This document shows positions 1 through 9,400 of a stretch of 64,000 nt of DNA, piece after piece. The DNA is from Oscillospiraceae bacterium (lineage in GTDB: Bacteria > Bacillota > Clostridia > Saccharofermentanales > Saccharofermentanaceae), in NCBI GenBank assembly GCA_902787975.1, contig CADAIP010000004.1, positions 124,001 through 188,000 on the forward strand. Reading direction: 5' to 3'. Below the pieces are notes generated by a model that did no database searches, had not been told where the DNA came from, and saw only the letters and a program-made list of their open reading frames with translations. Positions within the stretch are counted from its first letter, which is position 1. Each line of letters starts with the position of its first letter. The position numbers were made by a program, and so were the translations under genes.

Positions 1-75
1 TACTATCCATACGGAAATATGCTGGTCTCTCTTCTTGATGACGAGATGACCTGGACTTACAGCAGAGTCAGTTAA
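1..75 (+). CDS. 3' end of an unidentified protein (partial)
   Basis: The plus strand is open in frame 1 from the window edge to a TAA at 73-75. It gives 24 residues ending in WTYSRVS. The composition looks like ordinary protein (YPYG, LLDDEMTW), but the piece is too short to name. It would converge on the histidine kinase gene, with the two stop regions overlapping by 8 bp. The alternative is a chance open stretch; the left flank would settle it. Confidence 0.35.
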   Translation, partial: YYPYGNMLVSLLDDEMTWTYSRVS

Positions 76-985
76 CGGGAGATCTGAAATTCACGATGAT
101 TGACAGGATCCCGTCTTTGAACTCTGATTCGATCGTCCCGCCGTTTCTGCCCATGAGTTCTCTTGCTATCGAGAATCCGAGACCTGTTGATGCACTGCCC
201 TCTTTAACCGTGTAGTATCTGTCGAAAAGCTTAGCCGCAGACACAGGCGTAAGATCAGGGGCAGGATTACTGAACACGGCCTGTCCGTTCTCATCAAGTT
301 TTATCTGAAGTGAACCGTCTGCATATTTTAAAGCATTACTGATAATGTTTTCGAATATCCTGTTTGCACTCTTGCGGTCGCACTCGACATATACGGACCG
401 TTCCGGAAGCACTATGTCAGGTTCTATTCCCTTGACCTTAAATCCTGCATAAAACGAGAGAATGCATTCTTCCAGAACGCGGTTGATATCTATTATCTCC
501 AATTCTTCATCTCCGCTTTTTACGGTATATTGTGACGGATCTGCAGAAGTGCTGAATTTAAAGAGCTCATCAGCAAGGTCACTTAAAGATAAAGTCCTGG
601 TCTTGATGCGCTCAAGATACTGTTTTTTAAGTTCTTCATCCTTCTCATCTGCCATAAGGTCAAGATAAGAATTGATCGCAGTCAGAGGTGTTCTTATGTC
701 ATGCGAGATTCCGGTTACCGCTTCAGCAACCTTGCGGTTGCCGTCAAGATATTCGTTGCGTTCTTTCTGAAGATTGGTAAGTTCCCTGTTGATGATCTCG
801 GCAGTGCGTTTTGCGTGAGGATCCGTGGTTGTCAGAGTAACGGGTATCTGTGTTTTGCACTTAATCTGGTCTTCAATATTTTCGGTGAGCTCGTCAAATC
901 CGCGCCTCAAAAGAACGATCTTAACGACCGCTAAGATAAGAGCAATCAAGAGCAAAGCGCAAAGCACGGCAAGAATAATCTTCAA
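68..985 (-). CDS. Membrane-anchored sensor histidine kinase
   Basis: Two-component kinase of about 305 residues. One hydrophobic segment at the extreme N-terminus is followed by a charged linker. The HisKA dimerisation helix carries the phospho-acceptor His in GISHDIRTPL (about residue 95), and the HATPase_c domain has an N-box (FENIISNALKY) and a G-box (TGLGFSIA). No extracellular sensor domain is visible, so input probably comes through the membrane or the partner transporter. I prefer the TTG start at 985: an AAAGGAAG ribosome site sits just upstream, whereas the in-frame ATG at 1024 would place that site inside the gene. It is the last gene of the regulator/ABC operon and its likely partner is the regulator at 3949-4617. 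Confidence 0.85.
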   Translation of the reverse strand: MKIILAVLCALLLIALILAVVKIVLLRRGFDELTENIEDQIKCKTQIPVTLTTTDPHAKRTAEIINRELTNLQKERNEYLDGNRKVAEAVTGISHDIRTPLTAINSYLDLMADEKDEELKKQYLERIKTRTLSLSDLADELFKFSTSADPSQYTVKSGDEELEIIDINRVLEECILSFYAGFKVKGIEPDIVLPERSVYVECDRKSANRIFENIISNALKYADGSLQIKLDENGQAVFSNPAPDLTPVSAAKLFDRYYTVKEGSASTGLGFSIARELMGRNGGTIESEFKDGILSIIVNFRSPVN

Positions 986-1042
986 AGCATTTACTTCCTT
1001 TAGTAGTAACGACAATGATACCACATGCCGAAGGAACGCAGA

Positions 1043-2191
1043 TTAACAGTGGATCTCTCTTTTCCTGAAGACAAGAAAACCTATGCCGGAAGATACGATT
1101 ATCCAGAACGCTTCTGATGCGGCATTAACCGCGGCAAGGCCGTCACGGACAACCATATAAGGCGGAAGACCTGTGGATGAATATCTTTCAAGATTCGGAA
1201 CCATAGCCGGATCCGCATAGATAACCGTACGAAGAACACTATCGACAACAGGATCTATAAAGTATTCATCAGCATAAAAATTCAGCTCTCTGCCTTCATA
1301 ATAGTATTCTAAGGTAAAACTGGACAGGTCAAAACGTGTCTCTACACCGTTATATGAACCATTACCTTCATATAAACTCCTCAACAGGATATAGTCTTCG
1401 CTGTTCGGATCTATATATGCATTAGTCATGCCGATAAAACTTAACGCAATCGTCGATCCCGGAATTAACATGTAAATCACAAGAATAAAACCGGCTACAA
1501 AAGAAATCGCTTTTTTCGAACTCGCGAAAAGTATTGCAAGACAAATGACGGATATTGTTATCACAAGAAAAAATACGAGCAAAATAATCGGAATCACTAC
1601 CGGAAGATATACGGGCGGTTTCCATTTATAGATAAGACACCAGAACACGAGTGATGCTAAATTCATGCCAAACATCACAAGGTCCAAAAGAACCGTGAGC
1701 AGCATTGAAGCCATAAATATCTTCCCTTTGCTGTGCCCGCATGCTATAAGGTTTTTCAATGTGCCGTCGCTGAACATCCTTCCGAAAAACACAGGGATGA
1801 AAATACATATCAGCAAGCAAGGCACAAGGTGCAGAGTTCCAATAAAACTAAACAGGGTACCAAGTTCTTCAACCGCACAATTATAAGTCTGATACAGGGT
1901 TTTTGATGCTGAATCCGGTATTGTCTCACAATCCGATCTGTAAACATCAAACGCGCTTACTCCAAGATTCTCAAAACAGTATTGTCTTATATTTGACGAG
2001 TCTAATAAATAATGCTCGCCTTTATAATCTTCTTCATAAACTCTGTCACTGTACATAAGCCTGTTAAACCACACAGAACCTACCGAAACATAGTAAAAGT
2101 ACAGTGATGCAAACAGCATCAGAGCTATAAGGGCCCATAATTCAAAGCCCCTAAAAAGTCTGTAGAACATTCCGCTTAATATCTTTTTCAT
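1043..2191 (-). CDS. ABC-2 type transporter permease subunit
   Basis: Polytopic membrane protein of 382 residues: an N-terminal membrane helix (about 15-35), a large extracytoplasmic stretch, then about five further helices, the last close to a basic C-terminus. This is the layout of ABC-2 permeases paired with a BcrA-like ATPase in peptide-resistance or export systems. It begins 3 nt after the stop of the second permease (2195-3034), and the two are probably the two halves of a heterodimeric channel. The substrate cannot be read from sequence. The linked two-component system suggests induction by an envelope-active peptide or antibiotic, which is an inference. Confidence 0.75.
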   Translation of the reverse strand: MKKILSGMFYRLFRGFELWALIALMLFASLYFYYVSVGSVWFNRLMYSDRVYEEDYKGEHYLLDSSNIRQYCFENLGVSAFDVYRSDCETIPDSASKTLYQTYNCAVEELGTLFSFIGTLHLVPCLLICIFIPVFFGRMFSDGTLKNLIACGHSKGKIFMASMLLTVLLDLVMFGMNLASLVFWCLIYKWKPPVYLPVVIPIILLVFFLVITISVICLAILFASSKKAISFVAGFILVIYMLIPGSTIALSFIGMTNAYIDPNSEDYILLRSLYEGNGSYNGVETRFDLSSFTLEYYYEGRELNFYADEYFIDPVVDSVLRTVIYADPAMVPNLERYSSTGLPPYMVVRDGLAAVNAASEAFWIIVSSGIGFLVFRKREIHC

Positions 2192-2194
2192 GAT

Positions 2195-3034
2195 TTACAG
2201 GAACTCTTTCTTTTTAACAGATACCATACCTGTAGCTGACGTTAATACAAAGATCATGCCTGCAGTAACAGCTGCCTGGGGAAAGCGGTTCAGGTCAGTT
2301 ACGGAATCAAAATTATAAGGACTCGAATCATAAACAAATGTCAGCACATTCCTTAACGTGCCTCCGATGTAATACGGATTCGCACGCCATTCATAAGTCC
2401 CGGTCTCTTCATCAGTCATGACATAGTATCTGTATGGCTCTTCCAATAGCCCGCCGATCACAGGCGAGACTGTCACTACGGTCAGGGCCATGACCAGTGA
2501 ACATGCAAGAGCAATGAACTTATGTCTGAAAAATAGCTGGAACCAGAGGAACAGTGCCGTGAAAGCGATGCATATGATGGTTACGCTTAACACTAAGAGA
2601 ATGATCTGTTTGTTGATCTTTACATTCTCTTTGACAGGAACGTATTTGGCAAAAAGGAAAATCGCCGCAAACGATACGATTACTGACAAAACCGTCGCTA
2701 CCACCGAGACTGCCAGTTCTGACAGATAAACACTAAAACGTGTGATTCCTGTAGCTATCTTATTGTTTACAGAACGCATCGAGATTTCAGAACCGGTAAA
2801 TACGGAACAGAAAACCGCAGAAGCAAAAGGAATAACATAGACCAGTTTAAGAACGTTAGTAATTATAAAAGTATTATCAACGTATCTGGGTCTTCTTATC
2901 AGGTACATCATCATGTCATCCAGGCATGTATTGATAATTACCGCAAGTCCTATCAAAGCCGAAAAAACAAGGACCTTGGTGAGCATTCCCGTTCTGACAA
3001 ATCTGTAAAATGAAGACTTCAGTGAACAGATCAT
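2195..3034 (-). CDS. ABC-2 type transporter permease subunit
   Basis: Integral membrane protein of 279 residues with about six hydrophobic helices; the first is at about 16-36 and the last sits just before the KKKEFL C-terminus. Its start codon overlaps the stop of the ATPase gene by 4 bp (ATGA), a sign of translational coupling. Size and position match the small permeases of lantibiotic-immunity and bacitracin-type ABC exporters. It probably forms the transmembrane pore with the product of 1043-2191, energised by the ATPase at 3031-3948. Confidence 0.75.
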   Translation of the reverse strand: MICSLKSSFYRFVRTGMLTKVLVFSALIGLAVIINTCLDDMMMYLIRRPRYVDNTFIITNVLKLVYVIPFASAVFCSVFTGSEISMRSVNNKIATGITRFSVYLSELAVSVVATVLSVIVSFAAIFLFAKYVPVKENVKINKQIILLVLSVTIICIAFTALFLWFQLFFRHKFIALACSLVMALTVVTVSPVIGGLLEEPYRYYVMTDEETGTYEWRANPYYIGGTLRNVLTFVYDSSPYNFDSVTDLNRFPQAAVTAGMIFVLTSATGMVSVKKKEFL

Positions 3035-3948
3035 GAGATTCCATCCCTTTTTGCAACCAGGTTCATGAAATAACCTTCAAGGCTCTCATTGTTATCAGTG
3101 ATGCTGATAACTTCCACATTGGCTTCGTTCGCAAGAGCTACGACTTTGCTCGCGGTTATGTCAGTGAAGATATCCAGAGTCTCTTCATCTTCAACCTTAT
3201 ATTCAATGCACTCGCGGTCGAAAACCGGACAAAGACGTTCTGTCGAAGTTACCTTAAGCCTCGATGCCTTACGGACTTTACCCATAAGCTCACTGCTGCT
3301 TAAAGTCTGAAGGATCTCACCCTTCTCGATAAACGCATAGTGTGTCGCAAGTTTGGATAATTCCTCAAGTATATGGCTTGAAATAAGGATGGTCGTATGT
3401 CTCTCGTGATTGATCCTTAAAAGTATCTCTCTCATCTGGATGATACCCTGCGGATCAAGACCGTTGATCGGCTCATCAAGAATAAGAATGTCGGGCTTTC
3501 CGCAAAGGGCTACTGCGATTCCCAAACGCTGTCTCATACCGAGAGAAAACTTGCCTGCCTTTTTCTTGCCTGTACCCTGAAGGTCGACAAGTTCCAAAAG
3601 ATCGGGAATACTCTCAAAAGAAGTCATTCCGAGATTTATATACTGGAGCTTTACATTGTCATAGGCAGAAAGATTCTTGTATATTGCGGGACTCTCTATT
3701 ATCGATCCCATTCTTCTTCTGACTGATAATATCTTCTTATCACTGCTCTCTATTCCTGCAAGACTGTATGTGCCTGAAGTCGGTTCGGAAAGGCCCGTAA
3801 GTATTCTCATAAGCGTGGTCTTGCCGGCACCGTTTCTTCCGACAAGTCCGAATATCGAGCCATTCGGAATATCGAGCGTAATGCTTTTCAGGACATGGAA
3901 CTTACCATAATCCTTACACAGGTTCTTTATCTCGAGAACATTATCCAT
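3031..3948 (-). CDS. ABC transporter ATP-binding protein (BcrA-like)
   Basis: Cytoplasmic ATPase of 305 residues. Walker A is GRNGAGKTT, the signature is FSLGMRQRLG, Walker B is ILILDEPINGLDP, and the switch His lies in the ISSHIL context. The C-terminal region of about 80 residues beyond the nucleotide-binding core is typical of the BcrA/CcmA-like group that drives ABC-2 permeases. It begins at the base after the response-regulator stop and overlaps the next permease by 4 bp, so the five genes form one tightly packed operon. Export or protection against a membrane-active peptide is the likely role. Confidence 0.85.
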   Translation of the reverse strand: MDNVLEIKNLCKDYGKFHVLKSITLDIPNGSIFGLVGRNGAGKTTLMRILTGLSEPTSGTYSLAGIESSDKKILSVRRRMGSIIESPAIYKNLSAYDNVKLQYINLGMTSFESIPDLLELVDLQGTGKKKAGKFSLGMRQRLGIAVALCGKPDILILDEPINGLDPQGIIQMREILLRINHERHTTILISSHILEELSKLATHYAFIEKGEILQTLSSSELMGKVRKASRLKVTSTERLCPVFDRECIEYKVEDEETLDIFTDITASKVVALANEANVEVISITDNNESLEGYFMNLVAKRDGIS

Positions 3949-4617
3949 TTAAGAATCTCCTTTGAGCTTGAATCCTATTCCCCATACCGCTTCTATGTAT
4001 TCAGTATCAGTAAGATCCTTTATCTTCTTTCTTAAGTTGCTTATATGTACCTTTACGGAACTCTCTGTACAGTCGGGTGTATCTGAACTTATGAGATCCA
4101 GCAGTTCTGACTTTGAGATAACTCGTCCGCCTCCTGATACGAGCATCTTGAGGATCGCATATTCGGTTCTGGTAAGCTTTAATTCTTTACCTTCTATATA
4201 AACCTCATGCTTATCCGTATCTATAACCATCTCACCGCATGTAAGACATGTGCCGGGTTTCCTCGCCTCTGCAGTGCGTAAAGCGGCACCTACTCTCGCC
4301 TTCAGTTCCTTAATATCAAAAGGCTTGGTTATGTAATCAACACAGCCGCTTGTAAGAAGCGATACCTTGTCATCTACGGAAGATCTTGCACTGACGGCGA
4401 TGACAGGAATTTCCTTAGGTATGTGGGTGAGCAGTTCTTCACCGGTAAGTCCCGGAAGCATAAGGTCCATCAGGACGAGATCCGGACTGTTGGCAAGCAT
4501 CATCCGGCCTTCCGTACCTGTTACCGCGCGAAAGACTTCCATGCCGTCCTTTTCGAGCTCTCTTTGAAGGACTGCACCGATATCTTCATCATCTTCTACG
4601 ATCAATATTCTGCTCAT
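3949..4617 (-). CDS. OmpR/PhoB-family response regulator
   Basis: Regulator of 222 residues. The N-terminal receiver domain has the acidic pair at 9-11, the phospho-acceptor Asp51 in VLMDLMLPG and the conserved Lys in ITKPFD. The C-terminal winged-helix DNA-binding domain ends in the usual TVWGIGFK-like motif (here EAVWGIGFKL). It is the first gene of the regulator-ATPase-permease-permease-kinase operon and is divergent from the lipoprotein gene at 4719, with about 100 bp between them for shared control. It is most simply the regulator of its own operon. Confidence 0.9.
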   Translation of the reverse strand: MSRILIVEDDEDIGAVLQRELEKDGMEVFRAVTGTEGRMMLANSPDLVLMDLMLPGLTGEELLTHIPKEIPVIAVSARSSVDDKVSLLTSGCVDYITKPFDIKELKARVGAALRTAEARKPGTCLTCGEMVIDTDKHEVYIEGKELKLTRTEYAILKMLVSGGGRVISKSELLDLISSDTPDCTESSVKVHISNLRKKIKDLTDTEYIEAVWGIGFKLKGDS

Positions 4618-4718
4618 AGGAAAATCTTATTTCTATTCCCCTCTCAAATCAAGTTGAGCATACAAATATTACCTGATTCTTAACTCTTTTCGCGCCGTTA
4701 TTGGTTTACAATAAGCTC

Positions 4719-7010
4719 ATGAAAACTAATAACTCAATCAAAGCTGTTTCATTAACATTGGTGCTGACAATTGCAGCATCGGTCTCATCCTGCACCGCTT
4801 CCCAAAGGTCATACGATGTAATAAAAGAATCAGATACATGGTATGAATGTTCTTCTTTTGAAGTATCTGATCTTTATCCTACAGAAGAATACGAATACTA
4901 CTATTTCGAGACAGTCGGTGCAGATGACGGTGCTGTCTACATCATGGTTGAAGCAGTAAAGAAATTTGAAGGCAACTACAGCGAATTAACGGATGAACAG
5001 TATTTAGAGCTGTACGAACAGTCGATCTTAAAACTCTCTTTTGACGGCGAACTGCTGGACAAAATAGAATTTGATCCTATTGCAGGCAAAGATCTATATA
5101 GAGCGGTCCAGAAAGCGTGGATCAGCGACGGCAGACTCAGTATTCTTGAACAGGAATTCAATGCTGACGATTCCAGCATTTCATATTATTTCAACGGACA
5201 GAAGATCATTCTTCCGGATGTTTCAAATTACTACAACAATCCCGTATACATCGAAGATATGTATATCTCAAACGGATACACGCTTTTTAAGCTTTACATT
5301 AACTCCTGGGCAGATACTTACGTATTGATAAGACCGGACGGATCTTTCATGACGCTTTATCTTGATGAATATATCAACGGAGGAGTTGACGCTTCCGGAG
5401 ATTTTATCCCTTCAGATGACGGAAAAGCAATTCTTCCCGTATATCTTTCCACCGGTGAGAATATCTATATTTCCATTGATCCTGTTACGGCAAAGATCGA
5501 AGAACTTCAGGGTCTTTACGGGTCATCAGATTATATGCTCGAAAACGTATCCGGCAAGATGGTTGTCCGTGATTTCACAGGTTTAAGTCTTTTGGATAAG
5601 TCATCAGGCAATCTCGAAAAGATCTGCGATTACATCGACATCGACGGCCTTTTGTGCGAAGTAATGGAATCACAGACCCTGTACATCTCAGATGACTCAA
5701 GCGAGATGATCTTCGGTTACGAATCCTACGATGAGTTCAGCGGTTCTTCAGGTTATAAGATCATGCATCTTTCACGCGCCGCTTCTAACCCCAACGCCGG
5801 AAAAACAGAACTGATAATATCGACCAATAAGGAATTCTATCCCGAACGTTCTGATTTCATTGCGCTTCAGCAGTTCAACAATACCAATGATTCTTTCTTC
5901 ATCAAGTATGTTCTTCCGGTTGAAGAAAACGGTGAATACAAAGAAGTGGATGCTGACATCCTCCTTGCATACAATCCGTCAGCTGATGCATCCGACAAAA
6001 ACAAGTTCATCGACCTTACACAGTATGTTGATATAAACGGCAGTTCCTTCAGAGAAGATTACTTCACTAACGCCATAGAAGCAGTGAAAACAGGTGATGC
6101 CATATACCGCATGCCTCTCGACATATCAGCGTCCGGAATAATCACTGCCTCTTCAAATGTTCCCGACGGACAGAAAGGATTTACTTTTGACCAGTATGTT
6201 GTATTCGTGGATGAAGTATGCAACGGCATTGATCCGATGAGCAGGACCAGAGGCTATAAGATGGGCAAAGCCGAATACTTCACCAAGCTCTTTATGAACA
6301 TGAGCGATCTTTATATCTACGACGGAATAGTTCACTTAGACGGTGATAACATCCGTGAGCTGATGCAGTTCGTGGATGAACACGGAAATGAAATACCAAT
6401 GACCGATGAGGAAATCACTCATTCACTTATTGAAGAACATAATGCCGAGATTTCCCAGACATATGCTGAGATCGAAGGAAGATATGGTGCTGTATATGGC
6501 GAACTGGATTCTTTCAGAGATTACATATCCTGCTATAACCGCTATGGCGAAGGTATGGGAATATATGGTCTTCCCTCTTTTGACGGACGCGGTCCCATGA
6601 CAATATCACACGAGTTCGTCAGCATATATTCAACCACGAAATACCCTGAAGCCTGCACGGAATTCGTAAAGCTTCTCTTGTCTTATGACATACAGAAAAC
6701 AATGGATGAGAATCCCGTAAACCGCGCCGCATTAAGAACGATCGCCGAAGAAAAACTCAAAGCCTATAATGCTGAGGTCGAATTTGAAAACAGTTTCGGA
6801 TTTGGTACGAATAAAATGATATCAGAAGAGGCAATCGATGATTATATCGATATCCTTACTTCATCCTATTCCGGCATGAATGTGGGCGGAGCCATAGAAG
6901 ACATCATAAGAGAAGAGTCCTCTTCGTATTTTGCAGGCGGAAGAGCCATGGACGATGTCATTCCCGTTATGCAGAAAAGGATACAGACCGTTCTCGATGA
7001 GACGGCATAA
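4719..7010 (+). CDS. Large solute-binding-like lipoprotein
   Basis: Secreted lipoprotein of about 763 residues. The ATG at 4719 gives a clean signal peptide with lipobox V-S-S-C, Cys25 being the lipidated residue; an in-frame TTG at 4701 would spoil it. Residues of about 30-370 are rich in short beta-strand repeats and resemble a propeller-like domain. From about 375 (ELIISTNKEFYPE) onward the sequence looks like an extracellular carbohydrate-binding protein of ABC importers (LLSYDIQKTM and neighbouring helices). No sugar permease lies nearby, so it may work as an orphan binding or sensing protein. It is divergent from the two-component/ABC operon. Confidence 0.7.
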   Translation: MKTNNSIKAVSLTLVLTIAASVSSCTASQRSYDVIKESDTWYECSSFEVSDLYPTEEYEYYYFETVGADDGAVYIMVEAVKKFEGNYSELTDEQYLELYEQSILKLSFDGELLDKIEFDPIAGKDLYRAVQKAWISDGRLSILEQEFNADDSSISYYFNGQKIILPDVSNYYNNPVYIEDMYISNGYTLFKLYINSWADTYVLIRPDGSFMTLYLDEYINGGVDASGDFIPSDDGKAILPVYLSTGENIYISIDPVTAKIEELQGLYGSSDYMLENVSGKMVVRDFTGLSLLDKSSGNLEKICDYIDIDGLLCEVMESQTLYISDDSSEMIFGYESYDEFSGSSGYKIMHLSRAASNPNAGKTELIISTNKEFYPERSDFIALQQFNNTNDSFFIKYVLPVEENGEYKEVDADILLAYNPSADASDKNKFIDLTQYVDINGSSFREDYFTNAIEAVKTGDAIYRMPLDISASGIITASSNVPDGQKGFTFDQYVVFVDEVCNGIDPMSRTRGYKMGKAEYFTKLFMNMSDLYIYDGIVHLDGDNIRELMQFVDEHGNEIPMTDEEITHSLIEEHNAEISQTYAEIEGRYGAVYGELDSFRDYISCYNRYGEGMGIYGLPSFDGRGPMTISHEFVSIYSTTKYPEACTEFVKLLLSYDIQKTMDENPVNRAALRTIAEEKLKAYNAEVEFENSFGFGTNKMISEEAIDDYIDILTSSYSGMNVGGAIEDIIREESSSYFAGGRAMDDVIPVMQKRIQTVLDETA

Positions 7011-7036
7011 CCTATAACATATTTCATTGCAAAAAG

Positions 7037-7066
7037 AAGCACTGCCTGAAATATCAGACAGTGCTT
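7037..7066. terminator. Bidirectional intrinsic terminator
   Basis: Stem of 13 bp with one mismatch (AAGCACTGCCTGA at 7037-7049 with 7054-7066) and a 4-nt loop. It is flanked by an A-run on the left and a T-rich stretch on the right. It lies between the convergent genes ending at 7010 (+) and 7091 (-) and can serve both. Confidence 0.85.
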
Positions 7067-7090
7067 TATTGTTTTCGTGTACTTCAAAGA

Positions 7091-8059
7091 TTACTCTTCT
7101 TCGTAATCGTCTTCAGCTTCTGTTTCCTCTACTGTAGTCTCAACAGGTACTTCCTTGATCTCAGGGAGATTTACTTTCGCATTCTCGAAATCACTCATGC
7201 CAAGGATAGCTGATCTGTAGAGCTGATCGGAATCTGTAGCTGCAACCCATGCCCAGTCAGTAGCACCTTCGCCTCTTTCGTCTCTTACAGAGTAATCGCA
7301 GACGAGTTTATCTTTTGTAGCCAAAGTATTGCCAAATGTGATGTTCCTGAGATACAAAGCGTCGTAGACGACCCTGTAATCATCCTCATCGTTATCATTC
7401 AGATATGTGATCGCAACTAGGAATACAAGTCTGTTCTCATCTTCACTTGTAAGAAGATAACAGTCGTAAATCTCAGGCTCTCCTACCATGGTAAAGTATT
7501 CGAGATCGTTCTCCCATGAAGTTACTGTTTTTCCGTCTCTGGATGAGTGAACCGATGAATACACGGAAGCGATCGCATTATCCATGAATTCGCTGTCAGC
7601 CTCAATATCTGCGGGCGTGACAAGAAGATACGGTGAGACGGTCGTCTCAGTAGTAGACTCAACCATCTCCTGCAGCTTGTCAAGATTAAATGCGCTCTCG
7701 CCCTTGACTACCCTGTAAACAACGAAACCGATACCAAACCAGAATCCGAAGAAAATAATATAAACGATCAAAGCCTTGATGGAACGGGCAGCCTTCTTCT
7801 TGCGCTGCTCGGACTTCTCGTACTTGGCCTGCTTGATCCTTGCTTCTTCCTTGAGACGGTATTCTGTCTCAAGCATTTCCTTCTCGTGTTCGAATCTCTG
7901 TTTGGCAAGTTCGTCTTCCTTGCTCAGTCTCTCGTAAGCTACATCGGAATCATCATAATCGATCTTGAATGAGGATCCGCAGCTTTCGCAGATCTGCATG
8001 TTGCCTTGTGTTTTCAAAGGTGATCCGCAATTCGGACAGTTTAAACTCTGCAGTTTCAT
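7091..8059 (-). CDS. Zinc-ribbon membrane protein of unknown function
   Basis: Protein of 322 residues. The N-terminal zinc ribbon has two Cys pairs (CPNC and CESC). A charged, probably coiled-coil helix (about 45-100) follows, then one membrane helix (about 103-125), an extracytoplasmic domain of about 170 residues and an acidic Glu/Asp tail. The topology places the ribbon in the cytoplasm. No family name is recognised. A similar ribbon-plus-membrane design recurs in this window at 55532-57118. An AAGGGAGGGG site sits before the ATG, and an extended -10 promoter lies at 8093-8101. Confidence 0.7.
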   Translation of the reverse strand: MKLQSLNCPNCGSPLKTQGNMQICESCGSSFKIDYDDSDVAYERLSKEDELAKQRFEHEKEMLETEYRLKEEARIKQAKYEKSEQRKKKAARSIKALIVYIIFFGFWFGIGFVVYRVVKGESAFNLDKLQEMVESTTETTVSPYLLVTPADIEADSEFMDNAIASVYSSVHSSRDGKTVTSWENDLEYFTMVGEPEIYDCYLLTSEDENRLVFLVAITYLNDNDEDDYRVVYDALYLRNITFGNTLATKDKLVCDYSVRDERGEGATDWAWVAATDSDQLYRSAILGMSDFENAKVNLPEIKEVPVETTVEETEAEDDYEEE

Positions 8060-8092
8060 AATAAGCCCCTCCCTTATTCTTACTCCGCTTCA

Positions 8093-8101
8093 ATTATATC
8101 A
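8093..8101 (-). promoter_or_regulatory. Extended -10 promoter of the zinc-ribbon gene
   Basis: On the minus strand the sequence reads TGATATAAT, a perfect -10 with the TGn extension, 34 nt before the ATG at 8059. No good -35 is present, as expected for an extended -10 promoter. Confidence 0.6.
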
Positions 8102-8130
8102 CAGTAGTTTTAAGATATTTGCCGAATCGG

Positions 8131-9327
8131 TCAGGCTTTCTTAGCCTTTACCATGGTGAAATAGATAACTCCGGCAACGGCATAAAGAGCCATCGCAGTA
8201 AGGATAATTACCGTGTAGTTATTGTTTGTATTTGAAAGGATGATCTCGGAAAGATTATTGCCCGTGATCCCCGCTACGGCCCATGCAGAAAGAGACAGGC
8301 CGTGGATCTTGGAGATGTTCTTCATTCCGAACCTTGATTCCAGAAGCGCCGGCAGAGTCGAGAAACCGCCGCCGTATCCCAGGTTGATCACCATGAGAAG
8401 CGCGATGATGACAAAGCCGCTGCTGATAACCGCTGAAAGGCCGCAGAGGACTACGCATGAGAGGAATATGATCCCGTAAACCGTAGCCCTGTCCTTCATC
8501 TTATCTGACACGGTCGAATAACCGATACGGCCCAATGCGTTGCATACAGCCGTAATAGAAGGAACAATGCTTACGACGGTTGCAAGGATCGCAAGACCTG
8601 CGAATTTCTCATTTAAGAGCTGCTTCTCATATGTGATGAGCATAAGGCCGCAGTGGATATTGATGTAGAAGATAAGCCAGATACCGATAAATGTCTTGTT
8701 CTTGAACATCGACGAGACCTTGAAACTGTCGTTGGCAGCTTTGGCTTCGACCCAGCCTTCCGGCTTTTTAAGGAGAAGATGACCTGCAAACATCATGATG
8801 AAATAGATTATGCCGAGGATAAAGAACATCGGCGCAATGCCAAGACTGTTCTGGAGTCTTTCCATGATCGGCGTTGCGATGGCTTTGGCAAGACCGAATC
8901 CCATGATGGAAATACCGGTGGCAAGGCCTTTGTTATCCTTGAACCAGAGCATGAGCGTCTTAACGGGGGTAAGGTATCCTATGCCAAGACCTATGCCCAT
9001 GATGCAACCGTAGAACAGATAGATCAGAATAAGGGCAAGAGGACCCGTGAAGAATTTAATCGTAGCACCCGTACCTATCATGCCGACTGTAAAGCAGACG
9101 GCAGATATGAGAGATGACCTGTGGATGTTTATCTCAACGATCTTGCCGGCAAATGCCGCTGACATACCAAGGAAAAAGATCGCAAAGCTGAATGCCCAGC
9201 CGACAGAGAATGTGCTCATGCCGATAGCATTTGCTATAGATTCCTTGAAAGTACTCCAGCAATAAACCGTACCGATCGAACAGTGTATCAATAAAGCCGG
9301 TATTGCTGCCCTGGTCCATTTATTCAT
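8131..9327 (-). CDS. MFS transporter, OFA (oxalate/formate antiporter-like) family
   Basis: Twelve-helix major facilitator of about 398 residues. The N-terminus (RAAIPALLIHCSIGTVYCWS), the long hydrophobic helices and the GIGLGIGYLTPV segment are typical of the OFA group, which exchanges small carboxylates such as oxalate and formate or carries related monocarboxylates. The exact substrate is unknown. The start is placed at the ATG at 9327, preceded by GAGAGGTG at proper spacing; the in-frame ATG at 9366 would add 13 unlikely residues. It is the last of a run of minus-strand genes starting with the NHLP exporter, but nothing shows a functional link. Confidence 0.85.
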   Translation of the reverse strand: MNKWTRAAIPALLIHCSIGTVYCWSTFKESIANAIGMSTFSVGWAFSFAIFFLGMSAAFAGKIVEINIHRSSLISAVCFTVGMIGTGATIKFFTGPLALILIYLFYGCIMGIGLGIGYLTPVKTLMLWFKDNKGLATGISIMGFGLAKAIATPIMERLQNSLGIAPMFFILGIIYFIMMFAGHLLLKKPEGWVEAKAANDSFKVSSMFKNKTFIGIWLIFYINIHCGLMLITYEKQLLNEKFAGLAILATVVSIVPSITAVCNALGRIGYSTVSDKMKDRATVYGIIFLSCVVLCGLSAVISSGFVIIALLMVINLGYGGGFSTLPALLESRFGMKNISKIHGLSLSAWAVAGITGNNLSEIILSNTNNNYTVIILTAMALYAVAGVIYFTMVKAKKA

Positions 9328-9400
9328 AGCATTCACCTCTCGGACGTTATGAATAAAGTTTACCATTTATCGCGCTAAAGCAATTTGGACAAAATACTGA

